This document shows positions 52,286-62,206 of a DNA stretch of 64,000 nucleotides, one piece after another; position 1 is the first letter of the stretch; every line of letters starts with the position of its first letter. A program made the translations under genes and the position numbers. The DNA comes from Saccharomycopsis fibuligera x Saccharomycopsis cf. fibuligera. Lineage: Eukaryota > Ascomycota > Saccharomycetes > Ascoideales > Saccharomycopsidaceae. The DNA lies in assembly GCA_001936135.1 (NCBI GenBank), contig CP012813.1:1674001-1738000 (forward strand), read 5' to 3'. The notes under the pieces were generated by a model. The model made no database searches, was not told the origin of the DNA, and saw only the letters and a list, made by a program, of their open reading frames with translations.

Positions 52286-55200
52286 TTAAATATTGAGGTA
52301 GGAGTGGTTATAGGAAGTGTTTTCGTTAATCATTGGGTTTCTTTTGCCTTGAAGATAATTGCTGAGTGGGTTATTGCGGGTGGTTGGAATACTTATTGCG
52401 GAGTCGGTGGTAGAGAAAATACTTGAACCTCTTGAGCTCATAGCATTTCCAGAAACTTTTCTTTGACTTTGCTGATCAAGTGCCGACTCGATCTTAAGCT
52501 GTCTAACCGCATCCAGTAATGAGACAGAAGTGTCGTAACATAACTCTTCAATGCTCTTGTAGCCCTTTCTGCTAATATAGTCTCTGTACAATGAGTTGAC
52601 TGCAGAAAGCAAAGTAGAAGCACCGGAAACAGAGCTACTTGCGGAGTTGTCTGATACAGAAACCCAATCATCTTTATTGCTAGCAGTGTTGGTACTAGTC
52701 GATAATCTTGTCGCAAACGTTGGATTGCGTACCATGTCACTGTCGCTGTAATAGATGACAGAAGAATCACTCATGGAAAAACCCCTATGAATGTTTTGCT
52801 CAGCTTCAATCAAATTAAGCTGAATCTTGTTGTATGCTACCGCATTTTGTTGAAATTGAACATCAGAGGCAATACTACTGGCAAAAGAAAATTGTCTGGT
52901 ATTTTCTCTAGTATTTTCCATTGTCGAGACACTGGAGATATCTGACTCCGTGAGCACATCACTGCTGCTGCATGTCTCATTGGCAGAGTTTACAACTCTC
53001 AAAGTACCAGTTTTAAGTTCACTAGATAAAGAACTAATACTGCTAGCAAATGATCCACCAGTGATGTTTCTAGTATTGCTGTTGGTCCTGTAATCGCTCA
53101 AACTTTTATTATTTTGAGAAAATGTACTCTTAGAGCTATTGAGTTCATAATAGTGCAAGACTTCCAAGCTTTTGCGGCTATTTTCATCATCATTATCGTT
53201 TTCGTCATCACAAGAACCATTACTTGACTTGCCAAGAGGGCTACGCTCGTCGTTGGTACTGTCATAACCAGAACCATAGTTTTTGAGCAAGCTAGAGTAT
53301 CCACTTGCAGCAAAAGAAGTGTCTGGGTGGTTAGCAAAACTAGTATTCATATTTCCTTCGCCGTTGACATTGTTATTGCTATCTTCATCCAACAAAATTA
53401 CATCAACAAGATTACCGTCTTTGTCTTGTTCTTTGACTGTTTTTAGTTGTTCTGTAGAAGTATGCTCTAATTCTTCCGTGAATTCTTGGGTCAGATCTTC
53501 ATGATCATCTTCTTCCAATGGCTCTAAAATATGTGTCTTGTCAGCATCATCGAGCTGATTATTTACAATTGTATTTCCCAGCTCAATGCTTTGAATTGTC
53601 TTGTCGATGTTAGCAGCAAGCGAATAATCATTGTTGATAATGAATTCAGAGTCAAGCTCAGAGTAAATACTTTGGTTCTCTGGAAACAAAATTGCAGATT
53701 TATTAATATTTTCGCCTTCTTTTTTTGCCTGGCTTTCTTGAGCATTCTTGGTAAAAATCTGGTATGCTTCACTAGTGGTGAACTCTCTGCTGTCTAAAGA
53801 CGAAACAGTTTCCAAACTAGCAGTTCTCTGAGATTTCATTGAAAATGTTTCATTAATTGGTGAATAAACCACATCAGGGTCTTCGCTTGACTCTCTAACC
53901 GAAGAAACAGCACTAAGAAGTGATTGTTTTGTAAAATCTCTTGCCTTAAAAGTTGTACTCAAAGGGGAAAATTGTTGTCTTCTGACAACTGTGTTGTCTT
54001 TAGTTAAAGCATGGTCAATTGAGGTATCCGGGGAGGTAGATGTTTTACTGATGGGCAGAGCTTTCATATTTAGTGATTCAGACTCAGCTGCAAAGACAAT
54101 GTATCCCTTATCGTTTCTGACTTTGTACTTTTCCTGTTGGTTTTTATTTGTTGCGGCAGTATCGATAATTGGTGGCAAGCTTCTATGTTGAGGATATTCT
54201 CTTGGTGGTAAAGCTGGTGGGGTTCGGGAGCTAGAATCCATATTGGTGAGTAACTCCGCATTTTGCAGAGGATCACCATTATTGATAAAACTAACATTAT
54301 CTTTTGCGGACAAATTGGCTTGACTTGAGCTTGCAGATTCAGAGCTCAACAAGTTTCTTCTAATCAAATCCTGATATTGTGTCTCTTTAATCAGGTTCTT
54401 AAAACTAGAGCTAGTTGTGTTGTCACTGCTGTGTGAAAATTCTGAATTTTTTCTGCTGGTAAAATTACTAAAATTATAAACATTCCCAACAGTATGTCTT
54501 TTGGCAGCGCTTCCAATACTTGATGAAAATGCAGTGGCAACGTCTTTTTCAACTTCCTCTTTCTCTTCAGTGAGTACCTGTTTTTTTTCTTCTTCTTTTT
54601 GCCCTTCAACAACAGATTGTTGATTTCTAAACATAATAAGACCTACTGAATCACGCTCAAACTCGCCAGAGAGCTTGGTCAATAACCTATCTTCGTCGAC
54701 TTTATTACCAACATTGAAAGAATGACGAAAGCCAGGAACATTAACATTTGGTTTAAAATTCGAGATCGGGCTATTAGATCTGCTACCGTGTGGATCATCC
54801 AATTTGGCTATTGGAACTTCATTAATTTCTGAACTGCTAGCGAAATACTTATCACTTGTGTACTCAAACTTGTTTTTACCTGAACTGGCCATAGACTCTG
54901 CATTTTTCGGATCCACATCTTCAACAACCTGGCTTTTGGAATATTTTGCATTGCTTTGCTTTTCTGGTTTTTTTTCAGAATCCTTAGATTTCTTCTTCAT
55001 TCCAAAAAACCAAAACTTGTGTTTTTTCTTTCTCTGAGGATTGCCTCTTTGGCTTTTTTTATCACTCTGTTGTTGGTTTGAGCTCTTGTTGTCATTTTGA
55101 TAATCAATATCACTCTTGCTATAACTTTCATTCGAGTTCATTTTGCCCAATTCGTTCAACTCAGAAGGAGTGAGCATTGCATTTGTGCTCATTCTATGGT

Positions 55201-56128
55201 GGCTGATTTGATAGTCTAAAGCATTGATTAACGAAAGACTTGAATTCCCACGCTTGTGAAAACTAGTAATGGGAACAGAATATCTATGCTCTGGCACTTG
55301 GACATATTGCTGAGATGATGTGTTGTCCATATTGTTGTAGCAATTTTCGTCGTTAGTTTCCGCTTTACCACTATTATTGTTAAATATACTAGCGGAAGCA
55401 ACCTCTGGACTATAATTAGGAGCTTTTCTTCCCTTTATTGAAAACTGTTCCTTCGGGCTTGGAACATGGTTGGATGGTCTTACTCTTTCAACTTTCAAAT
55501 CTTGACCAAGAAAAGGTTCAGATGTTGGACGTGGTGGGAACTGGTAGCCATTTTGTACCTGCTGCTGCTGCTGCTGTTGTTGTTGTTGTTGTTGTTGTTG
55601 TGGAGATAAAAGATTACCGTTAGAGTTACTGGATAGCATCTGCTGAGCATTTTGGTTGAAGGTTATACTTCTTGGACCAAAGATACAAGAACTAGTGGTT
55701 GGGGGCAGCCTATTGGCAGTACTGTTATTGGAAGAGCTTATAGTAGACTTCGCGCTATTCGCAAACATGTTCGAGTCAACAGATGTTGCAGAACCATTGA
55801 TCAAACTTTCTCTGCTTAAGTTCTTGTTACTAATTAAAGGTGGTCTGAGTAAAGATTTTGGTACTGGAAGGTCAAATGTACTACTAGCACCCTCTTGTAA
55901 ATTAGAGTGCAAGTTTGAGCTGTTTTTCAGAGGATACGAAGCCCGGTTGTTATTAGTATCGAGCTGAGCAGAGAATTTGTAGTTGGACCCTAGCTGGTAG
56001 CTATATCTGTTGTTGTGTCTCAAATTTTGATAGTTGTCGTTTATGTCGTTATTTTCGTTGGAAGACATCATGGTGTAGTTGGACGACCCATAACAAGAAT
56101 CATAATTCGAAGACGAGTATGCACTCAT
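52286..56128 (-). CDS. Large disordered polyQ protein of unknown function
   Basis: 1280 codons from ATG 56128. Mostly disordered and rich in Ser, Asn and Gln. A run of 14 glutamines (eight CAA, six CAG codons, near residues 176-189) is followed by PPRPTSEPF. Around residues 365-385 there is a basic, aromatic block (KKHKFWFFGMKKKSKDSEKK) that could touch membranes or nucleic acid. The C-terminal ~230 residues look the most ordered: FSFASSIASDVQFQQNAVAY with a helix AYNKIQLNLIEAEQNIHRGF, an SDSSVIYYSDSDM block, and a final helical part LYRDYISRKGYKSIEELCY followed by SVSLLDAVRQLKIESALDQ. This style fits bud-neck or polarity scaffolds, but the family is not recognised. Confidence 0.8.
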   Translation of the reverse strand: MSAYSSSNYDSCYGSSNYTMMSSNENNDINDNYQNLRHNNRYSYQLGSNYKFSAQLDTNNNRASYPLKNSSNLHSNLQEGASSTFDLPVPKSLLRPPLISNKNLSRESLINGSATSVDSNMFANSAKSTISSSNNSTANRLPPTTSSCIFGPRSITFNQNAQQMLSSNSNGNLLSPQQQQQQQQQQQQQQVQNGYQFPPRPTSEPFLGQDLKVERVRPSNHVPSPKEQFSIKGRKAPNYSPEVASASIFNNNSGKAETNDENCYNNMDNTSSQQYVQVPEHRYSVPITSFHKRGNSSLSLINALDYQISHHRMSTNAMLTPSELNELGKMNSNESYSKSDIDYQNDNKSSNQQQSDKKSQRGNPQRKKKHKFWFFGMKKKSKDSEKKPEKQSNAKYSKSQVVEDVDPKNAESMASSGKNKFEYTSDKYFASSSEINEVPIAKLDDPHGSRSNSPISNFKPNVNVPGFRHSFNVGNKVDEDRLLTKLSGEFERDSVGLIMFRNQQSVVEGQKEEEKKQVLTEEKEEVEKDVATAFSSSIGSAAKRHTVGNVYNFSNFTSRKNSEFSHSSDNTTSSSFKNLIKETQYQDLIRRNLLSSESASSSQANLSAKDNVSFINNGDPLQNAELLTNMDSSSRTPPALPPREYPQHRSLPPIIDTAATNKNQQEKYKVRNDKGYIVFAAESESLNMKALPISKTSTSPDTSIDHALTKDNTVVRRQQFSPLSTTFKARDFTKQSLLSAVSSVRESSEDPDVVYSPINETFSMKSQRTASLETVSSLDSREFTTSEAYQIFTKNAQESQAKKEGENINKSAILFPENQSIYSELDSEFIINNDYSLAANIDKTIQSIELGNTIVNNQLDDADKTHILEPLEEDDHEDLTQEFTEELEHTSTEQLKTVKEQDKDGNLVDVILLDEDSNNNVNGEGNMNTSFANHPDTSFAASGYSSLLKNYGSGYDSTNDERSPLGKSSNGSCDDENDNDDENSRKSLEVLHYYELNSSKSTFSQNNKSLSDYRTNSNTRNITGGSFASSISSLSSELKTGTLRVVNSANETCSSSDVLTESDISSVSTMENTRENTRQFSFASSIASDVQFQQNAVAYNKIQLNLIEAEQNIHRGFSMSDSSVIYYSDSDMVRNPTFATRLSTSTNTASNKDDWVSVSDNSASSSVSGASTLLSAVNSLYRDYISRKGYKSIEELCYDTSVSLLDAVRQLKIESALDQQSQRKVSGNAMSSRGSSIFSTTDSAISIPTTRNNPLSNYLQGKRNPMINENTSYNHSYLNI

Positions 56129-57553
56129 TCTTTATCAGTTGTTTATATGGATTGATGTCTTGAGAAGCCCCAGTAGAAATGAGAAAAAAATGTAACCAAA
56201 AAAATGAGCTTTTCTCTTATATGAGAGTAAATGTGGCTGTTTTCCTTTTTTATTTTCTTAATCAAAATGTCAAAATCTCAGGCAAGGAGCTTTTTGGGAA
56301 GAAGAAAAGGAAATTTTTAAGCTAAAATACCTTTGCTGCTTTTATTCGACTAATGAGGCATCGGCCAAAATATCGCTTTGCTGCAAGTACTCATCCATGT
56401 TGGCGCATGGTGCTATTTACCTTTTCCCAAATCAGGAAGGACAAGGTTTTCAGCAAGGAACCACGCAAATATTACTAAACGCACACAATATTAAAAGTCA
56501 CATGATAGAGGAACTTCGCGAATTTTGGAGAATAGCCAAGGAGCAGCAACAACAACAACGGTGGCGGCGTAAAGTACTTGCAATACCAATAGGAGTCTTT
56601 TCTTGATTTCTCGCTAAGTGCAATAACAATACGAAGCATCTCAGGTGCCGAGCGATTCAATAGGGCTATACGGAAGTATAGGAAAATAGACCAGTTGCAG
56701 TTGGTTTTGAATCTTTGAGCGCGGATAAGGTAAGATTATTGCTTCATTAATCATTGATGTTTTCTAATAAGAATAGGAAAATAACGAACATTTTTTCTGT
56801 AGAAAATTGAAACCATCAAAATTTTTTTTGCAGTTTAGCTAAGAAAAGGGACCAACAGCGAAACGTATAACCAGCAAAAAAATTTTACGGTTCATCCATC
56901 CATGGAAGCGCCTAAATGATAAACACACTTGGTAATGAAGCTAGATTATTGGTAGACATCACTGCTCTCCTCAATTGCTCTAGGGCACCCTATCGGTGAA
57001 GATAGTCTGCAAGCATCGAAAAGACAAAAAAAGTTTGGTCATGAATAGAAGCGGAGCAGACTAAATACAGAAACTAACGGATTCATATCATCTATGATTT
57101 AGTCCACAAGAAAAACTGGGCCTCGTCTAGCCCCCACGTTGGATTTCTGATTTTGGATATCAACACATGATTATTACTTTTCTCCAAGAAGCGCTAATTT
57201 CCACCAGACACTTCAGGCTCTCTGGAACGGTTTCCTGGAGAAGATTGAGACTGAGACTATTCTGATTATGTGCCCTTACTAGTTCCGTGAAAATGGACTC
57301 TCTGCAGAAGCATGCGACTAACGGCAATAACCAGCAGTAGTAGTGCTGTGATTACGTATAGGTGCTGTAGCTGGCGGGGCACAATACGCCTTGTCGCTTC
57401 AGAAGTATAAATATCCGGTTTCCTTCTCCAACTGATAAATCTTAATTGCCCCTAAAAGCCCCTTTTTTATCAAATCCCCACAAGGTTTGCACTTTCTTGT
57501 TAATCTCAACCACTAATATTTTTTGTCACCCAACTCTCGATTCATAATCTACA
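56129..57553. other. Divergent promoter polyQ gene / SLP3-like (1.4 kb)
   Basis: Contains CACATG at 56498-56503, several poly-T runs near the polyQ gene, and a TATAAATA-like sequence near 57406 about 150 bp before the stomatin ATG. The open frame at 56397-56606 has no features. Confidence 0.45.
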
Positions 57554-58618
57554 ATGTCCATAGAGCCTTATACCGATGCTCCTGAAGCTGCTTCATACTC
57601 CAACGAATCGTTGGACAAAGGGGTCAAAAGAAACCCTGTTACAAGAACTCCTGAGATGAGTGTGAAAAACTTTGCCAGAACGTACGAAACCCCAAAAGAA
57701 GGAACTTATCAGAAAATGATGAGTTCTCTCGGGGTGTTCTTTGGTTGTTTGGGTACTGTACCATTTCTTTGCTGTCAAAACCCGTATGTCAATGTCAATC
57801 AAGGTGAAGTGGGCTTAGTGGGCCGTTTCGGCGCATTATCAAGAGCAGTTGAGCCAGGGTCTACTTATGTTAATACTTGGGTTGAAAAAATTAGAAAAGT
57901 TTCCATTAGAAACCAAAGCAAAGAAGTCCCTTCACAAGACTGTTTAACCAGAGATAATGTTTCTGTGAATATTTCTTCAGTGATCTACTACAATATTGTT
58001 GATCCTCAATTAGCCACTTTGGGTATTGAAAATGTAACTTCTGCCCTAATCGGAAGAACCCAAACCACTTTGAGAGATGTCATTGGTTCCCGAAATCTTC
58101 AAGACGTTATTGAAAGAAGAGATCAAATTGCTGCTGCCATTTCTGAAAACATTTCTCATGTTGCTTCTGCATGGGGTGTGCACATTGAGTCCATTCTTAT
58201 CAAAGATATCCACCTTCCACCATCAGTATCTTCTTCGTTGTCTCAAGCAGCTGAAGCAACGAGAATTGGTGAATCCAAAATCATTGCTGCTAAAGCAGAG
58301 GTAGAGAGTGCCAAGTTGATGAGAAAAGCTGCTGATATTTTGGCTTCCGAGGCCGCTATGCAAATCAGATATCTCGACGCTATGCAAAACATGGCCAGGT
58401 CTTCTTCTTCAAAGGTCATTTTCATGCCATTTTCACCAAATGCCGCTGATAATGTTGGGCAACAGGCAATTAAGGATGGTAAGGCTCATTTAAACAGTGT
58501 GACAGAGGTGAATGAGAAGAATACTGATGCGCCAATAGATACCACTTTTACTAGTAAGGATACTCCAAATACCATCAAGACTTTTGCTTTACAAGAAGCA
58601 AGTTCTCCATGGCAATAA
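57554..58618 (+). CDS. SLP3: Stomatin-like membrane protein (SPFH family)
   Basis: 354 codons from ATG 57554. The cytosolic N-terminus is followed by a short hydrophobic hairpin (LGVFFGCLGTVPFLCC) and then the SPFH/prohibitin domain: NQGEVGLVGRFGALSRAVEPG, then LTRDNVSVNISSVIYYNIVDP, RTQTTLRDVIGSRNLQDVIERRDQI and GVHIESILIKDIHLP. A helical C-terminal AEATRIGESKIIAAKAEVESA region would drive oligomers. The early TRTPEM segment and absence of a mitochondrial presequence fit the Candida plasma-membrane stomatin Slp3 better than the mitochondrial Slp2. Stomatins scaffold membrane microdomains. Highly biased TTG/AGA codon use suggests decent expression. The symbol is a family-level choice. Confidence 0.85.
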   Translation: MSIEPYTDAPEAASYSNESLDKGVKRNPVTRTPEMSVKNFARTYETPKEGTYQKMMSSLGVFFGCLGTVPFLCCQNPYVNVNQGEVGLVGRFGALSRAVEPGSTYVNTWVEKIRKVSIRNQSKEVPSQDCLTRDNVSVNISSVIYYNIVDPQLATLGIENVTSALIGRTQTTLRDVIGSRNLQDVIERRDQIAAAISENISHVASAWGVHIESILIKDIHLPPSVSSSLSQAAEATRIGESKIIAAKAEVESAKLMRKAADILASEAAMQIRYLDAMQNMARSSSSKVIFMPFSPNAADNVGQQAIKDGKAHLNSVTEVNEKNTDAPIDTTFTSKDTPNTIKTFALQEASSPWQ

Positions 58619-58748
58619 GGATTCAGCAATATTATACTTTCCTTATAATTTGGTAATTATTTCTTCGCAAGTTTCTATCTTAATAATTTTGACGTTATAT
58701 TCTGTACATTTTGCTTTTCAATTTTTAGACGGGGTGTTATTTTCTCTA

Positions 58749-58776
58749 TTTTTTTTTTTTTTTTTTTTTTTTTTTT
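58749..58776. repeat. Poly-T run (28)
   Basis: Twenty-eight consecutive T residues about 130 bp after the stomatin stop codon. Confidence 0.85.
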
Positions 58777-59430
58777 GAGTCCTCTTTGTATTTACGTACT
58801 TATACTCGGTTACAATAATGCAATTAAGATTGCTATTGATTTTATTTTATGGATTAATTCTTGCTATACAAACTAAATATATTTTTCGCTTTTTTGGCAT
58901 ACTAGCTAAAATATAAGATAAAATGGAGTTTGCTAGCTGGAATCTTGGTACAAACCTAAGCGACATATTATAGAAATGTCTTATAATGTACATTACTATA
59001 TTGTCGCTATAATTAGTTATTCGATACAAAAGGAACTCGCGGTTTGAGAATTGACCTAAAACAACAGTATTCTAGAAATTATACTACAAGAAAAGAGAGA
59101 AAAACGAAAGAATTTTGTAGTCACGCAAGACTTAAACAGTGAATAAAAGAGAAATTAAAATAATATTAGAATATCACCAAACTCAAAACCATAGCACCGT
59201 TGAAAGAATCGAAGAATAAAAACAAAGAGAAGAAAAAGAGGCAGAAACAAGTGCATTACCTATTAAATAACACAAAAACTGAACTAACAAATTTAACCCA
59301 CCCTGCCGAAAAGCCAAAAAGCCAAAAACCAAGCCAAATATAAAAGTAGAGCAATGTGAGTGATGTGAGCAATAAGAGCAATAAATTAATAAAAGCAATA
59401 AGAGCAATATAAAAGGAGCAAATTGATTAG

Positions 59431-59458
59431 AAAAAAAAAAAAAAAAAAAAAAAAAAAA
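59431..59458. repeat. Poly-A run (28)
   Basis: Twenty-eight consecutive A residues about 270 bp from the stop of the converging minus-strand gene (seen from that strand, a poly-T after its 3' end). Confidence 0.85.
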
Positions 59459-59731
59459 GAATAACAATAATACCGAGCTAGTAAAACATTATAAGTGGAA
59501 ATTCATGACATGAACGGAAAATATAACAGTATAGTAATAATATAGGGTAGAAAAGATCGTAATTAAGTAAGCATATTGTAGTAACACATTAAATTTAGAA
59601 ATAACAGAAAATAAAAAAACAAGAGAATATTTTTGAAACAAGAAATTAAAACAGTAAAGCGTGCTGTAAAGACATGGAATAGAGCACCTCAAATGCACTT
59701 GTACAATTTTTCTATTTCTCTTTTGTCCAGC

Positions 59732-62206
59732 TCAATGTCTAGATCTTTTCTTAGATTTTGTAGTAGTTGTAGAAGCATCCTTCTTTGATTTCTTGCTAGT
59801 CTTGTCTTTATCGCCAGAAGCAAAGGTATTTGCCTCATTGCTAGATTCTTCAACTCCCTTCTTTTTTTTCTTTGGATTGAATTTGTAATCTGGATAAGTT
59901 TCTTCGTGAATCAGCTTTTCAATCTTGCTAAATTCCGCAAATTGATCCTTAATTTGGTTTTGTTCAGTTAACCATAATAAAGCAATAACATGGCACATAA
60001 TTCCATGATTGATTTTAACATCCTTAAAATTTTCCACAATTCTATAGTTTTGCAACTTGCGGATCCTATTGCTAACAGCCGGAAATGAAGCATAGCTCTT
60101 TAAAACGCTAAAAGCAATCTGACTATTAGTATGCTTGTGATAGGTAGAGTTAGCCAAAAGCTGGTGCAACACTTCTTCTCTTTGTGTAGAAACAAAGTTT
60201 GAACCATTATTGGCGCCATAGCCGTTCATCATTTCATTGAGATCAAACTCAATCATTTTCAACAACAAAGCCTCATTGAATTCAAAATGGCTGAAAAAAC
60301 CAGATGTAGCAAAATCATTATAATAAGACAAAATCAAGTCATTCAACACTTGCAACATTGTCAACACGGCTGCAACCTTGATCATTGAGGAGCGGTATAA
60401 CATATATGAGTTTAAAGGTCTCTTTATATAATTCTCATTACCGCATGAAGGATTGTCCTCACCCATTAAGTTCTTGAAAATATCAAACTCTGCGAGATTC
60501 TCTAACAAGTTCAAATTGTAATCTTCAGATTGAAGCAGCTGCAATACATTATCAATTTCGGTGCTATTAATTTCGGAATCAGCATCAGAAATACCTTCCT
60601 TACCACAGGAAGACTTAATTTGAATATGGATACCACCTTGATTCTCAATAATGGGAAACTTAGACAACACTTTCTTGAAATAATTGTTATTGCTATGTCT
60701 GGCGTTACTGTTGGATTGGTATTCAATTAAGCCACAAATTATTTTGACTTTTGGTAAAATACCAAAGTTTTCTTTTGCCAATGCATACTTATTTCCAGTA
60801 TAGCTGTTACTGAACAACATCAACACCTTCTCCACTTCTCCAACATTTAAGTTTCTCTTTTGTGCATATTCAAGAATTAGTTGATAACGTTTCTTGTCTA
60901 TCATTGTCTTTTGGAAAAAGTTGATGTATTTAGGTGGTTGGTTAGCTAGCAATGGCCTTGATGAAAGAACTTGTTCTTGTTGAACTTCAGCTTTATGCGT
61001 AGTAGGCCGGGCTATTTGTTTTTTGGTATTCTGCTTTTTAGAACCTTTATTGGAACTTTCTTTGCTTTTACGAGTCTTAGTCTCTTTGTTTATGTCTAGA
61101 TTTAAGTCCAACTCGTTGATGTTGAAATCCAATTTTTTGGCTGAAATGCTGTACTGAGTACTATCATTCTTCTTGGCAATCTGTTGCAACTCACTACTGC
61201 TAGTTTCCAGTATACCCTGAGTCTCTGGGTCAAGGGAATCTAAGTTGCTATCGGAAGCAAACTGTAATGAAATAGGTGTATCAAGATCAATGTCCGTTGG
61301 ACTACCCTGGAAAAGATCAACTTGTTTCTCTAATTTATCAAAATCGGTATCAAAAAATCCGCTCTCCAAGTTAGCGCCACTGCTAAGAGTTTGACTATTT
61401 TGTAACAAATTGCCGCCATTGTTGATTTGAGTGGAGAAGTTTAATTGTGGGCCATTATTTAAATTGTCGGACAATATTGGCATTGATTTAGCCCCTTTAG
61501 CATTTTTACTCTCAAACGGAGCTTGTAAAGGTGGCCTTTTTTGAGTAAAAAAGTTTAAAGATCCTTCAATGTGGTTTCCGTAAATATCATTCAATGATCT
61601 AGAGTTTGTCATTACGTTATCTTCAGCGTCAAAAATCATACCTAACTTTGAGTGTGCCACTGGCGTGTACTGCGACTTTTGTTGTTCTACCAGTAGCATA
61701 TCTGCAAAACTGTCTCTTCTAACGGCATAAGGGGGATTAAATTGTTCAGGTACAAAGCTGGAAATGCTAGCTCCATCATAAGTGATACTGCTATTGTCAA
61801 GAAACATGGAAATTGTGTCCTGGGAGGACTCGAGAGAAGCTAAAGAAAGGTGGTTACCAGCATTTAAGTTTTGTTGAGGCATGTCCATAGGAAAAAGATT
61901 GTCAACATTGATGGTGTTACTGCTTGAGGTTTGAACATCTGAATGAAGACCTTTGTTACTGAAGTCAAAGCTAAGGTCGATATCCATAAGCTGTGGTACT
62001 GTGTTTTGGATGTCCGTAGTATTGTTAAAATTCATAGTATTATCGGTGCCGCTAGGCTGAAGAGAAAGATGGTGTCCAGGATTTGCACTGTGGGTGGAAT
62101 GCAGATAGTTCACGGGAAAAGCATCAATTTGACGGTTTTGTGGTGATTGGTTGAAGAGTTTTAAATCAGAAGGCAGATCGAAAGGAATATTGTTGAACAC
62201 GTCCAT
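59732..62206 (-). CDS. Putative regulator with an alpha-box/HMG-like motif
   Basis: 824 codons from ATG 62206. The first ~370 residues are disordered, Asn/Ser/Asp-rich and acidic, like a transcriptional activation region. A basic stretch follows (KETKTRKSKESSNKGSKKQ, then KKQIARPTTHK), then an ordered helical region from about 430. At 595-607 the sequence KRPLNSYMLYRSS closely resembles the start of the MAT-alpha1 alpha-box and, less so, of HMG-box mating-type domains. Two helical segments follow. The C-terminal ~60 residues are Lys-rich (KKKKKG, KSKKRSRH), likely nuclear targeting. The true MAT-alpha1 is much shorter, and no other mating-type gene is visible nearby. A DNA-binding regulator is the working idea; the name is not known. 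Confidence 0.7.
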   Translation of the reverse strand: MDVFNNIPFDLPSDLKLFNQSPQNRQIDAFPVNYLHSTHSANPGHHLSLQPSGTDNTMNFNNTTDIQNTVPQLMDIDLSFDFSNKGLHSDVQTSSSNTINVDNLFPMDMPQQNLNAGNHLSLASLESSQDTISMFLDNSSITYDGASISSFVPEQFNPPYAVRRDSFADMLLVEQQKSQYTPVAHSKLGMIFDAEDNVMTNSRSLNDIYGNHIEGSLNFFTQKRPPLQAPFESKNAKGAKSMPILSDNLNNGPQLNFSTQINNGGNLLQNSQTLSSGANLESGFFDTDFDKLEKQVDLFQGSPTDIDLDTPISLQFASDSNLDSLDPETQGILETSSSELQQIAKKNDSTQYSISAKKLDFNINELDLNLDINKETKTRKSKESSNKGSKKQNTKKQIARPTTHKAEVQQEQVLSSRPLLANQPPKYINFFQKTMIDKKRYQLILEYAQKRNLNVGEVEKVLMLFSNSYTGNKYALAKENFGILPKVKIICGLIEYQSNSNARHSNNNYFKKVLSKFPIIENQGGIHIQIKSSCGKEGISDADSEINSTEIDNVLQLLQSEDYNLNLLENLAEFDIFKNLMGEDNPSCGNENYIKRPLNSYMLYRSSMIKVAAVLTMLQVLNDLILSYYNDFATSGFFSHFEFNEALLLKMIEFDLNEMMNGYGANNGSNFVSTQREEVLHQLLANSTYHKHTNSQIAFSVLKSYASFPAVSNRIRKLQNYRIVENFKDVKINHGIMCHVIALLWLTEQNQIKDQFAEFSKIEKLIHEETYPDYKFNPKKKKKGVEESSNEANTFASGDKDKTSKKSKKDASTTTTKSKKRSRH

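Larger units (their letters stand above)
58619..59731. other. Convergent intergenic region with T28 and A28 runs
   Basis: 1.1 kb between two converging genes. It contains a 28-T run at 58749-58776 and a 28-A run at 59431-59458, in inverted orientation. A-rich, low-complexity DNA lies between. No gene was supported. Confidence 0.6.
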
